NCBI GenBank assembly: GCA_001643675.2
Contig: LSRY02000053.1
Location: 535,501 to 599,500, forward strand
DNA from: Monocercomonoides exilis
Taxonomy: Eukaryota > Preaxostyla > Oxymonadida > Polymastigidae
Direction of reading: 5' to 3'
DNA length: 64,000 bases
Numbering within the stretch: the stretch's first letter is position 1; every line of letters begins with the position of its first letter. A program made the position numbers and the translations under genes. The notes beneath the pieces are model-generated. The model was given only the letters and a program-made list of their open reading frames with translations. It was not told the origin of the DNA and ran no database searches. Below, in pieces: positions 36,601-46,865 of this stretch.

Positions 36601-37848
36601 TGAGCATCTGTCGCTGAGTGGCTCGTGTGTTTTCTGCTCTTTTTTGCAGAGCCGAAGAACGAGCCAGAAGAGGAAGAGAGGAACTTGGAGGAAGAGCTGA
36701 GAGAAAGTCCTGCCTCGGCTGAAAGCTTCTGATTGGACACGTTGGAGGACAGGTAATTGGAAGGTGCAGGCGACGAAGATGGAGAAGAAATGGAGGCGTA
36801 GGAAGAAGATGAGACTGGAGAATAACTGCGAGGTGGGGCAGCAGCAGGGAAAGAGATAGGCGAAAAGCAAGACTCGGCTGATGTGCGTGAAGGCACTGAA
36901 TGCACATGAGACGCTGAGACGCTGCTATCTTTAATATTCGCAAGTTTTCTTGTATTTCTGTTCTGAGGATTCGTAAATGACGATTGCTTTCTCTCGATGA
37001 GATTCATAAAAGTATCAAGGAAAGTTTCATTTTGTGCTTCTGAAAAGCACTTCTTCAAAATTAATTTTATATTTTCCATTTGTGGGCATTCTGCTTTAAG
37101 TTGCTCGCTTCTCCAATACGCTTTCAATGAACATGTGTTTCTGAACTGTTCATCGATCTCGCTTTTTTCCTTTTCATGATCCTTTAGTTCCAAAAAACAA
37201 AGATAATCTAATAAGATTGAATGCGGATTAAGTCTAGGAGGAGTTTGTCCAATAAATGAGCGACCGCAAATTCTTAAAATGTATTGCCGAGAGGGATAAG
37301 GTTTTTCCCAAAGACAGGAGTCCATAAATATTTCTCTGCACACGCTTTCGCGTCCATTGTGAAAAATCGGACCTGAAATTCTGAGTATATCTTCAAAAAT
37401 GCTAAGAAATGGCAAAGGAGTTACTATGACCAATGATCGTTGGTAGAATCCACGCTTCAAAGAAGGATTTGGAAATTGATGAAAATTGACATAGCACCAA
37501 AGAAATTTTGTGTTCATCAAAGGATAAGATGGAACTTTCTGTTTAATTTTAAAGCAATAATAGTTGTCGCAAGAAGCAGTTGCAGAAGTTTCAGGAAACG
37601 ACAAAAACGCTCTTAAAAATGTTAATGATTTAAAAAAAAGTAAAAAAGAAAATCGCATAATGATACCATATTTAAATGAATTTTTATTTAAAATTTTCAA
37701 ACATTTCTTGCTGCTCATGCTTTGTAAGTTCGTTTCCAAAACATTCTTGCATAATATGACCAACTTCAAGATCAAATCCAACAATACATACAGAATGAAT
37801 CCAGTTGTTTTCTAAAGAACCTTTTTTGTTCAAAGAACTGGAATCCAT
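30690..37848 (-). CDS. DENND6: DENND6-like DENN-domain Rab guanine-nucleotide exchange factor, 2355 aa with huge Ser/Glu-rich insertions
   Basis: Two exons, 37703-37848 and 30690-37611, with a 91-bp intron (GTTTGA...TTAAG) joined in phase 2. Splicing restores the conserved N-terminus: WIHSVCIVGFDLEVGHIM, then IAFLSFPET and SLKRGFYQRSLVIVTPLPF, all matching the upstream DENN segment of DENND6/AVL9-type proteins. The core DENN pieces are spread out: LYLLWELLMTEEPILV near residue 1276, ISLTLPVPYVRDVRLYT near 1310, GVTNPLFLTTHSDW near 1552 and a C-terminal helical part near 1676. Animal DENND6 is ~600 residues; the excess is Ser-rich and Glu/Lys-rich low complexity built from TCT/AGA-like repeats, yet the frame stays open. 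Expected role: activating a Rab GTPase in endosomal recycling. Without the intron, a start at 37784 in another frame would give a spurious N-terminus. Confidence 0.85.
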
Positions 37849-38010
37849 AATGTAAGTTTTTGTAATTATCTTATAAATTTAACTATTTAATTTTTTTTAT
37901 TTTACTAACCATATTTAATAAAAGAATCTTTAGATGTTACTTTAATGATCAAATATTGATCAACTTCAATTTTATTTTTTTAATTCAAATATATATTTAT
38001 ATTGAAAGTC
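37849..38010. promoter_or_regulatory. 162-bp bidirectional promoter gap
   Basis: The start codons of the minus-strand DENND6-like gene (37848) and the plus-strand thioesterase gene (38011) are only 162 bp apart. The gap is very AT-rich (ATATATTTATATT near 37990) and must contain both 5' UTRs and promoters. No specific motif was assigned. Confidence 0.55.
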
Positions 38011-39140
38011 ATGAGCGGAACTCAATTACCTCGCTTTAAGTCGTTGTCAATTCTAAATCGCCCTGAATCAAAAGGGGCTGAAATTCAATTGCGCTTGTTT
38101 TGTTTTGCGCATGCTGGAGGATCGCCCGTTGTTGTTTGCTTTATATTTTGTCAGTGAAATTTTTGAATCTTAATGCTTTTTGTATTTATTTTCTTTAGTT
38201 TAATACGAGATTTGCAAAATGTTTTCCTCCATCTGTTCAAGTCATTGGCATTACACTTCCTGGACGTGGTTCGCGATTTGACGAAAAACCGATGGAAGAC
38301 GTCAAGCTTATTGTATCGTCAATTTTGGATGAAATTTCTTCGCTTTTCGTTCTTCCACTTTTCAAGCCTTATATTGTTTATGGGCATAGTTTTGGAGCAT
38401 GCTGTGCCCTTGAGATGGTAAGGCAGTTAAGACGACGTGGACTGACTCAGCCCATGCGACTTTTTTGCTCTGGTAGAAATCCACCTCAACTTGGAGTGAT
38501 TGATCCTCCTGTTTGCCATTTGCCGGAAGATGAACTTCAACAGCAAATGTTGAAAAGATATGATTCTCCTATTATAACAGATGAGGAACTGAAAAAATTA
38601 GCAATACCACCTCTTCGTGCAGATCTTGTTGCACTTGATGCATATCTCCCTGATCCTTATACTGAATCTGATCCTCCACTATCAGTTCCGCTTAAAGTTC
38701 TTGTTGGAGAGCATGATCGAATGGTACCATTTGATCGACTTGAACTTTGGAAAGTACACACAACCAGCACTTTTCAAAGGAGCAAGATTGAAGGAGTTGG
38801 TCACTTTTTCTACGAAAATGAACGATTTCAGCAATGGTTAAAGAGGGAGTTGGAAGACGCACTTGACGAAATTGACGATAAGGGAGAGCTTATCACAAGA
38901 CCTCACCCTGAAGTCATTGGAGGATCGCCAAAGGAAATGGAATTGTCATCATCATCAGCATCATCAACTTCTTCTTCTTCTTCTTCTTCTTCTCATACAA
39001 CACACCCTACAAATCGTTTTCATGCTGCTCCAAAGAGAATGGGATTGCGTTCTATTTCATCTTCTCCATCTTCAACATCACCGAAAGAAACAAAAAAGAA
39101 GCCTGCTGAAGAAATGGAAGAAGCATTTGATTTATGTTAA
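38011..39140 (+). CDS. type II (GrsT/RifR-like) alpha/beta-hydrolase thioesterase with Ser-rich tail, 354 aa
   Basis: Exons 38011-38133 and 38199-39140, joined in phase 0 across a 65-bp intron (GTTTGC...TTTAG). Residues ~31-41 (FCFAHAGGSPV) are the family's opening strand and oxyanion region, LPGRGSRFDEKP follows, then the nucleophile elbow GHSFGACCALEM (Ser), FCSGRNPPQ, the Asp in GEHDRMV and the His in GVGHFFYEN, so the whole triad is present. Such enzymes hydrolyse acyl groups from carrier-protein phosphopantetheine, editing polyketide or peptide synthases or releasing fatty acids. No synthase is nearby, so the substrate is unknown. Residues ~275-354 are a Ser-rich extension not seen in bacterial homologues. 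A bacterial origin by transfer is plausible, but the intron and tail show it is adapted to this genome. Confidence 0.9.
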
Positions 39141-39696
39141 TAACTACGCTTTTTTTCATTTTTGAAAGTTAGTTGTGATCAAAAGATCGATTTTTCTTAT
39201 TATAAGCTCACGAATCAATTATTTACGATGAATTGTGTTTTGCTTAAAAAAATTTTTATGCAATAAAAATAGTTATGTATTTGATAATGGAACTCATTGC
39301 ATATTTTATCTTTTACAAGCTAACTGTAGTGAATATTTTAAAAATCTTTCCACTAATTTTTAATTCTTAACAGCATGAGGAAGGTATGATATTATGTGAC
39401 TAAGGTTTAATAAGTTTATTGGAAAAATCAGAACTTTGCATTCAGGATGAACTTTTAAATGGCACTTTTTTTGGTTTTGCTAACCTGCTTCAAAAAACAT
39501 GTTTTGACTTTCAACACTTTCGAATGCATTATTTTTTTTGATATGTTAATAAAAAAAGCTTTTTTTTTTATTAATCCTTTCAGAACTTTGTCTTAAAATC
39601 ATTTCAACTCAATAGGTGGAACAGATTTCTTGTATATTTATTTGTGGACAATGAAAAGAAAGCAAAGAAGATGTTGAAAAATTTCAGGTTCCGTTA
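39141..39696. other. intergenic AT-rich DNA
   Basis: 3' flank of the thioesterase gene; nothing recognised. Confidence 0.5.
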
Positions 39697-40095
39697 CAGT
39701 TTGCACAAAATATCCCAAGCATCGCAAAAAATACCGGACAAGATCGATTTCTCAATAACCGCAAGAGGAATAATTCTGACAATTTTCCTCGAAATATATC
39801 TCATTAAGACAAACTCATTAGACATACGAGAATTTCAAAATTGCTTCATTTGTGCTCAGAAAAAAAAACAATCGAAATTTGGGGAAAACTCAAAATTCTA
39901 TTTCTCCGAGATTTAAAAAAATAAATTTCTCTAAGCACAAATGAAGCTATTTTGAAAGTCTCGTTTATCAATTGAGTTTGTATTGACGAGATGTGTTTTG
40001 AGGAAAATTGTCAGAATTATTCCTCTCGCTGTTATTGAGAAATCGATCTTGTCCGGTATTTTTTGTGATGCCCTGTATTTTTTGCGCAAACTGTA
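39695..40095. mobile_element. foldback Tc1/mariner-type MITE (397 bp) with TA target site
   Basis: The element 39697-40093 begins CAGTTTGCACAAAATATCC and its right end read in reverse begins CAGTTTGCGCAAAAAATAC. It is flanked on both sides by TA (39695-39696 and 40094-40095). The two arms pair over about 170 bp with occasional mismatches (shared block ATACCGGACAAGATCGATTT), so almost the whole element is a hairpin. It has no coding capacity; a 90-codon frame through it (39644-39916) is incidental. Confidence 0.85.
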
Positions 40096-40772
40096 ATAGC
40101 AACAATTATATATATGAATTTATGATTAAAGTGAAATAAAAAGAATTATTTGAATTTTGACTTTTTATATTTTATTTCGATCAATTTTTGAAAAAAACGG
40201 TTCGACCTTTTTTTATGAAACTTAAATTATCAACTAATTTGACAGTTATTGCATCTTAATTTCAAACGAGTAATTATTTTTGTTATCATATAATTTCAAT
40301 TGAACATTTCGATTTGAAAATTTCTTTCGAAAGTCAAAATAATGAACACAAAAAAGTGAAAGCACTCTCAAAAATAGGATGGCGTTTTGTATTTATCTCA
40401 AACATTGGCTTAAGGAACAATAATTACAAACATAACATTTGTCTGAAAAAAATAAAGCATGTTTCATGGGACAGCTAATTTATCATCACTCCGAAATAAA
40501 GTTATGATTTCAAAAATAATCACCCATTTTTTTTCATCCTATTTTTCACGTTATTTTGTTTTTTGAAGTTTGGGTTATAATTTTTGAATCCAAATTTTCT
40601 CTGTCCAAATTTTTGTTTTTGAAATTTTCGTAGCATGTTTATTAAAGAACACTTGAAAGAAATAACTTTTTGGTCTTGAAGTGATGACTTTTTTTAATCT
40701 CAAACATTGTGTTATCTTGTTATTGATTCATTTTCATTTTTTCGTTGAATATTTTCTTTCTCGGCTGAAAAA

Positions 40773-40807
<35 letters not shown>

Positions 40808-42101
40808 AACCCCCCTCAAAAAATGAATTTTATCTAAAATAATCTCATTTTTATAATATTTGATTTTCAAAAAATTCTCTGACACTATTCGTTGCACTTT
40901 ATTATTTTGCAAACAAGTTTAATAAGATCGATTTATGTTATCGATGAAAAAATGTCAAATTTTAATGGAATAAATAATAAATCAACTGAGACTTTTCGAT
41001 AAGAATTTCACATATTATTTCTAATAAAAATTTTAATAATTTCTCAAATTTTCGAACAAAAAAGTTTCATATTGTTCATCCAAAACACTTAAATTATTAA
41101 AGTTTAAATTTTGAATAAGAATTGAACGACTTTGATAAATTATTATTAGCCATATTTCTTCAATAAAATGTCATTTTAATTACACATGACGAAGAAAATA
41201 AATGGGACAAAATTTTATGCATTTTGAATTTTGCTCCACTCAATAATTTCTTTTATTTTTCTCAATTTTAACAATTTTCTGTATTATTTTATATGAGAAT
41301 ACAAGACTTATTATGATATAATTTCAGAAAATATTTGGATCAAATCTTTGTATTTTTCACAAAACATGAAATTTTATTCAAAATTCTTTATCATTTTCTG
41401 TTTGTTTTTTGGATTCTATAATTTGAAAATATTATTCGGAAAAGCTTTTCTGAATGATAAATCAGAAACCAATAAGTAAATCAATACTGTTGAATCATTT
41501 ATAATAACTCCAACGGTGACATCAAACAAAGATAAAGATGTATTGATTATTTAATTTTTGTGAAATTATTTTTGAAATTGGATGGCCAAGTGAAACACAA
41601 CAATTTCATCAATAACACAAAAAGATGTTATGTATGCATTTTGTATTGTTCTATTGATTGTGAAGATATTTCCTTCTGTATCCTTTCCAATTCTCAGGAA
41701 AATGAGTTATTGTTGAAATGGCCAATCTCTGCTTTGGAGAACAATACGATGAGAATGGAGCAGATTATTATACAGCAATAAGGAAATAAATGAAGTTACG
41801 GAAGATACATGACTTTCATAATTTTTATTTGGTGCAAGAGATGAAAACAAATTCGATTGTTATTTTATTGAATGAAGATAATCAGAAGGAATTCAGTGAA
41901 GGACAAAATCTGCACAAAATTATATAGAATTTAAGAGCGTAAGGCAGGGGAGCAGTTTTTTGGCAAGGAAAGTGGCTGGCAATATCGAGGGAAGGATATT
42001 TATCACAAAAAAAGGCAAGAATTGAATGAAAAAAAGGAGAACCTCAAAATGTCAATTTTATTTATAAGGTATTTCTGTTTCTCTGACTGCGCCAGGCAGA
42101 T
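40096..42101. other. long gene-poor AT-rich stretch
   Basis: No gene supported over 2 kb. It contains a 27-T tract at 40777-40803 followed by a C-run. A 73-codon frame at 41560-41781 has weak coding character only. Confidence 0.5.
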
Positions 42102-42691
42102 ATGGAAAGTGATGAAATTCTATTTCTGATCCGCTTTTGCTCCAAAAGAGTGGAGAAACACCAACTACGAGACATCCAATTATCGAATATTTGTTGGCAG
42201 TCGAACAACATTCAGTTCAACTGCATCTGGATTTCATTCTTCGAAGGGACAGCCATTTTGATCAAGCAAGGCGATTATCATTCGAAGTTTGCTTTCTTTT
42301 ACGCAATGTCCAATGAAAGAGAATTTGATGGTTTTTGTTTTCATCGTTTGTTTTTCAACAAAGCTGTTGTTTCGCTCAGATTCTATGTTTGTGCATGGTC
42401 CATTGAATTTTGTGCCTTAAATATCAAAGGAAGCATTGCAGTGGAATTGTCATCAACTGTATAAGTGTGATGAATGAATGCCAACTTTTTCTATCATTCT
42501 TCCTCCTCGATGTTGAAGCACAGCCAATTCATTCAATTAATTTTCATCAGGATTTATCTACGTCATACACAATCTCGTTGACATATGATACCTTTTTATC
42601 ACACAGTTCGAAGAATCGTATCATTCAAACACAGAAATATGAAAATTATTATCTTCCTTATCAACTCCAAATTGTTTATTTATTGTGTTAA
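42102..42691 (+). other. hypothetical ORFs, probably remnants
   Basis: Two overlapping plus-strand frames (42102-42464, 120 codons; 42410-42691, 93 codons) encode hydrophobic and polar sequence with no recognised domain. They sit in a zone of decayed genes and neither has a convincing start or intron structure. They may be pieces of one broken gene. Confidence 0.2.
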
Positions 42692-42990
42692 TTCTTCTTT
42701 TTCTTCTTCCTCCTCCTCTTTTCGTTTTTCCAGCACCGCTAGCTCAATCGCTGCTGACGACTGAACTACTTCCTCCATCCTCATTTCTGATTCCTTCAGT
42801 TCCTTCTCCGAAATATCTTTCTCTTCTCACACCACAACCCCTCGTTCCATAACTTCGTCGTCCAGCTTCACCACCGCACGCCTCGACTGCGTGTATCGCG
42901 ATACAAGCCGCTCTATCTTTTACGGATGCTTCGATTGGTTAAGCAGATCGTTGATTGATGGGAACTCATTTTCATCTACCGCAGCAAAGA
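42680..42990 (-). pseudogene. broken copy A of an unknown gene family with an acidic tail
   Basis: One minus-strand frame reads IFAAVDENEFPSINDLLNQS, a TAA stop, a region with RRAVVKLDDEVMERG, a TGA stop, then KDISEKELKESEMRMEEVV and AAIELAVLEKRKEEEEEE before a terminal TAA. Copy B at 48972-49500 aligns throughout with stops at different places, so both are independent wrecks of the same family. Sequence further upstream on this strand (to ~43430) is open in pieces and may belong to it. The family itself is not recognised. Confidence 0.55.
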
Positions 42991-43619
42991 TCCGCTTGCT
43001 CCCAGCCTTTGTTCACACCGAAGCTGCAAGCGACGAAGCCTGACCAACAAAAGGAACTGAAAGCACCACCTAAAGCACAACATCCTACGCACACACAACA
43101 CCCCCATACAGCACCGCCCGCAGCGCCATAACATATCCCCGCAGCGTCTGTAGCGCACTTGGTAACAACTTCATGTGATTTGCATGTGCCCAGTTTCTTC
43201 TGGCACAACAATCCACATCCGTCTATTGATGTAGTCCATCGCTGCTGCAGACGTGCATAACACCTTTTCCATCAAGGAATCTGAAGGTTCAATCGAAGGA
43301 GCGGTGGATGATGAGAATAACTGCTTGTCTCCTGCTGCATTCTTCTCTTCTCTTTTGCGTTGCACAAACAGCGATGAAACAGACGAAGAAGGCAAAGAAG
43401 CTGAGTGAAGAAATGACTGCTGTTCTGCCAAACATATTTGTGACTTTTTGAAAAGTGATATTATTTCTTGAATGATTCATCAACATCATAAAGCAAACTA
43501 TCAGTCGAAAACTTAAAACAGAAATTGCAAACTTTGCCAGCGAGAAGCAGAATGTGCCATTAGAACAATTGAGGAAGAATAAACACAGGCAAAGAAAGCG
43601 AGAAAAGATTAGAAGATGC

Positions 43620-44515
43620 TTTTCGTGCTTCAGACAGTCTGAAGAGGAAAAATTTGAAGGCTGGTGAAGCTCTGACAGAAGAGGAGTTGAATGGAAAAGT
43701 GATGGAAGCTGTGCGTTTGCGGAAGAATTTCGAGGAAACTAACTTTTGAAACTATGTTATTGAGCCAAAATGAATGAAGATGCATTGAAGAGAAAGAAGA
43801 AGAAAAAGAAGAAATTCTGTTTGAAAGTCTTATGCTTTGATGATGCTGATGAAGCTGTTGACAATGATAGAAGAACAAGAAGAGCGAAGAAATATCAGAT
43901 GAAATGCCTTTCTTGTTTGTTGATTGTTTGTCGAAAAGAATTTGAAATGAGAAACACAATTTGATAATAAAGAAGAAGAAGAGGAAGAAGAAGATGATGA
44001 TGAGAAGAGAAGAAATGAAGAAGAAGATGAAGAAGAAGCAAATGCTGAATGATCAGAGTTCAACGCTATGACTGCTTTCGCAAATAAAAATTTTGCAGTT
44101 TCAGAGCTGAAGAAAGAAATAAGAAATAGAGTTGAAATGAAAAATGAAAGAAAATGAGTTTGATGGAGCTGTTTGAAATACAGCTGAGTGACAAAGGCGA
44201 GCAAGGCTCATTTGAAGGAAATGAAGAAACATTGGATAGATTCGAATTTCATTGTAACCAACAGCAACAAAAGAAGGCAGATCCATTCCATGTTGTAACA
44301 TTGAATTTGATGGCGATTCAAACAACAAATTCCCAAACACAAAGAAGGTGTTCTTTCCATCAGCCAAGTTTTAAAAAAATCTCATCAATGAAGAAATCGA
44401 AGGAGAAGGAGAAGAAAATTCACTGCCCACAAAAATGCTGCTTGAAATGGTTTGTCCCCGGAAATAACGCTCAACACAAAAAATGCTGTTGGCTGGAATG
44501 GAAAAAAGATTAAAA
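43620..44515 (+). pseudogene. decayed coding fragments
   Basis: Plus-strand sequence reads like protein in short stretches in changing frames (for example DGDSNNKFPNTKKVFFPSAK near 44320, and a Lys/Glu-rich part at 43780-44050) but is interrupted by many stops. The longest frame, 44154-44513 (119 codons), is not in the frame of the coding-like stretches. No family is recognised. Confidence 0.3.
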
Positions 44516-45308
44516 AATTATAAAATAAGAATAATTAGTTTTGCATTGATTATATAAATTTTTTCAAAAGAACACACATGCCTTCCCTATTGCAAATGCA
44601 GAGGATTGTCCAATCACTGATGCTGCCAGACTCCTTTTCCATTGTTTCCCTGTGCTCCTTTCTCCATCATCCTTTTTTCCCACATAAAAAAATCCTGCTT
44701 TCAATGTTTTCATCCACTTTCTTTTTCAGAAAAAAATCTCTTCATTTTTTCTTTCCAAGCGATGTCAAATTGTTGGTATTCTTCTTTTTTTTCCTTTCAT
44801 CCAAATGCTTTGAAATCGAAATTGTTTTCTTCCCCTGCTCCAATCTAACGCGTAAAATATGCAATTCCCATCTGCTGATTGCATTTTGACATACAGCTAT
44901 CTTCTGATGTTCTCCTCAGAAAAACAAAAGAATGGCTATTAAGATAATTTATCAGATTCTTGACTCTGAAAAGGCCACTGATGGAAACATCTTTAAAAAT
45001 GAACAAGAACTATAATAACATACAAATATTAAAGCATTTTCTTTTATCTATTCAGAAATTGCTGTATTCCATTCAAATATGTTTTTCGCAAAAATCATCT
45101 CACCCAATTCCATCATCAATTCCCCATCTTCTCTGTTTCGTACCACCACACAAAATAAAATCGCATATCCTACAGAAAATATTCACTCACCAATTTCTCA
45201 TTCAGCCTATTGTTATGCCAGTCCAAATTATCTCTTTCGATCATTGAATCCATTACAGATAAAGAAAAATTGAAAAAGAGTTGTTTCTTTTCATAATCCT
45301 CAGCCAAA
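44516..45308. other. intergenic
   Basis: AT-rich and pyrimidine-rich; the frames at 44578-44889 and 44960-45273 are low-complexity and unconvincing. The right end should hold the promoter of the ARM/HEAT-like gene. Confidence 0.45.
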
Positions 45309-46865
45309 ATGTCAACAAAAGAAAGAACGGTATAAACACATATTTTTACGACTCTTTTGAGTTTTTATTTTTCATCTATTTCTTCTGTCCAATGATATTC
45401 GAATTCAATGTGAATGATAAATTTTTATTGTATTCCGAACATAATGAACTTTGAAAAAATGTAGAAGACGGACACCTCAAAGAAATATGCCAGCTTATAT
45501 TCATCGTTAACAGAATTTCAGATGAATGGATTCTTTATTTATTTTTTCATTTCAGAGTTGTTTTCTGAGCTTAAGGATTGCGATGAAGATGAACAGAGAA
45601 AGAAAATTATTGAAATGAATGATACAGTTGATGAAATGAACGAGGAAGAATTTGAATCCATTTTCACTGAAGAAATATTCGACAAAATATCCAAAATGAT
45701 TGAAGAAAAGAAATTGTTAATGAAAAATGCAATCTTGTTGTTGAAGCATGTTGGATATTACAATGTGCTGAAAAATGTATGGAATTCATGCTTTTTAAGA
45801 TCTTCACTGGGCGAAAGATTGTCAAAGATGATTATTGAAGAAGAAAAGAAAGAAAAAGAAAAGAATGAAATTATTCTAGCAGATCTTTGTGAATGTTGCT
45901 TATCTTTGAACTTCGGTTATCAAACAAAATTTATTTCAACGTGTGTGCCTTGTCTTCTGAAAGTTTCTTTGAACAAAGAGGAAAACGAGGAGGCACAAAA
46001 AGAAGTGGAAATGGCTTTGCTTGCTTTGAGCAACATTAAACCAATACACGTATGTTTATTTATTGATTTATTTATTTATATTTTTCTTATCTTTTATTAG
46101 AACGTGCTTAAAGATCTGTATTTGAATGAAATCAAAGAAATTATTAAACATCATCAGGAACATCACAATCTGACACGACTTGCCTATCAGTCTGTTTGGC
46201 AGTTTTTGATTTACAGATTTTTCAACGACAAAAGCTTGAATGATATCGTTGTGAATGAGCTGCAATTTGTGGGAGAAGCAAGAAGAGAACTGGAAGAGCT
46301 TACAAAGCGTGTGGATTGGAAGAAAAAGAAAGAAGAGGAAAAACGAAAAAAAGCGAAAGAAGAATTTGTATTGATGAGATGGCTCCACACGTTAGCGATT
46401 TATTTTAGCTGTTGTCGATTGAAGAACGAAGAATTTGCTGGACTTATTGGAGGAGTTGTTCAGGTGTATCGAGCAGCAAAAGGGAATAATGAGGAAATTG
46501 TCAGAGAATGCGTTTTTGCATTTAAAACGGCAGCAGAAAATAAAAGTGTGAAAGTTGAAGATTTATTGAAAGGAGGAGCAGTTGATGCTGTTTTGGAGGA
46601 GATGCAACGACCAAAGTTGGATGACAAAATTGCGTTTTACAGCTTGAAATTCTTTACGAATATTTCAAATCGATTGGAAGAAAAGAAGAAAGAAGAAATG
46701 GAAGAAGAGGAAAGAAAGATAACGAAAAGGAAGGTTTTTGAAGAGATGGAAGAAGAAGGATACAAAGATGTTATCACATGCTTTCATGAAATTATAGATT
46801 TTCTTAACAAAAGAAATTATCACAAATTATCGATGAATATTTCTGATTATCTTGTGAATGTTTGA
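45309..46865 (+). CDS. ARM/HEAT-like helical repeat protein, copy 1 (435 aa)
   Basis: Best model: exons 45309-45329, 45465-45492, 45556-46049 and 46101-46865. The protein opens MSTKERTKTDTSKKYAKLFS and is almost entirely alpha-helical, with repeated ~40-residue Leu-rich helical pairs (LLLKHVGYYNVL, MALLALSNIKPI, LKFFTNISNRL) and a basic-acidic helix near residue 250 (DWKKKKEEEKRKKAKEEF). This is ARM/HEAT-style; no specific function is recognised. The second intron (45493-45555, 63 bp) uses a GC donor; it is chosen because it restores a Lys codon split in the same phase as in copy 2, whose intron there is also 63 bp. The last intron (46050-46100) is GTATGT...TTAG. The 5'-most exon is the least certain part. 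Confidence 0.75.
45493..45555 (+). other. putative GC-AG intron in ARM/HEAT-like copy 1
   Basis: Donor GCTTAT, acceptor TTTCAG, 63 bp, phase 1. Splicing gives A|AG (Lys) followed by LFSELKDC, matching A|AA (Lys) and LFSLLEHC in copy 2, whose intron at this site has a GT donor and the same length. Confidence 0.6.

Noticed and set aside
42680-42990. Reassigned stop codons (TAA/TAG read as Gln, as in some oxymonads) to explain in-frame stops
   Set aside because: The intact genes end at TAA or TGA where homology or the paralogue ends, and use CAA/CAG for Gln throughout; the broken copies have TAA, TAG and TGA, so decay is simpler.
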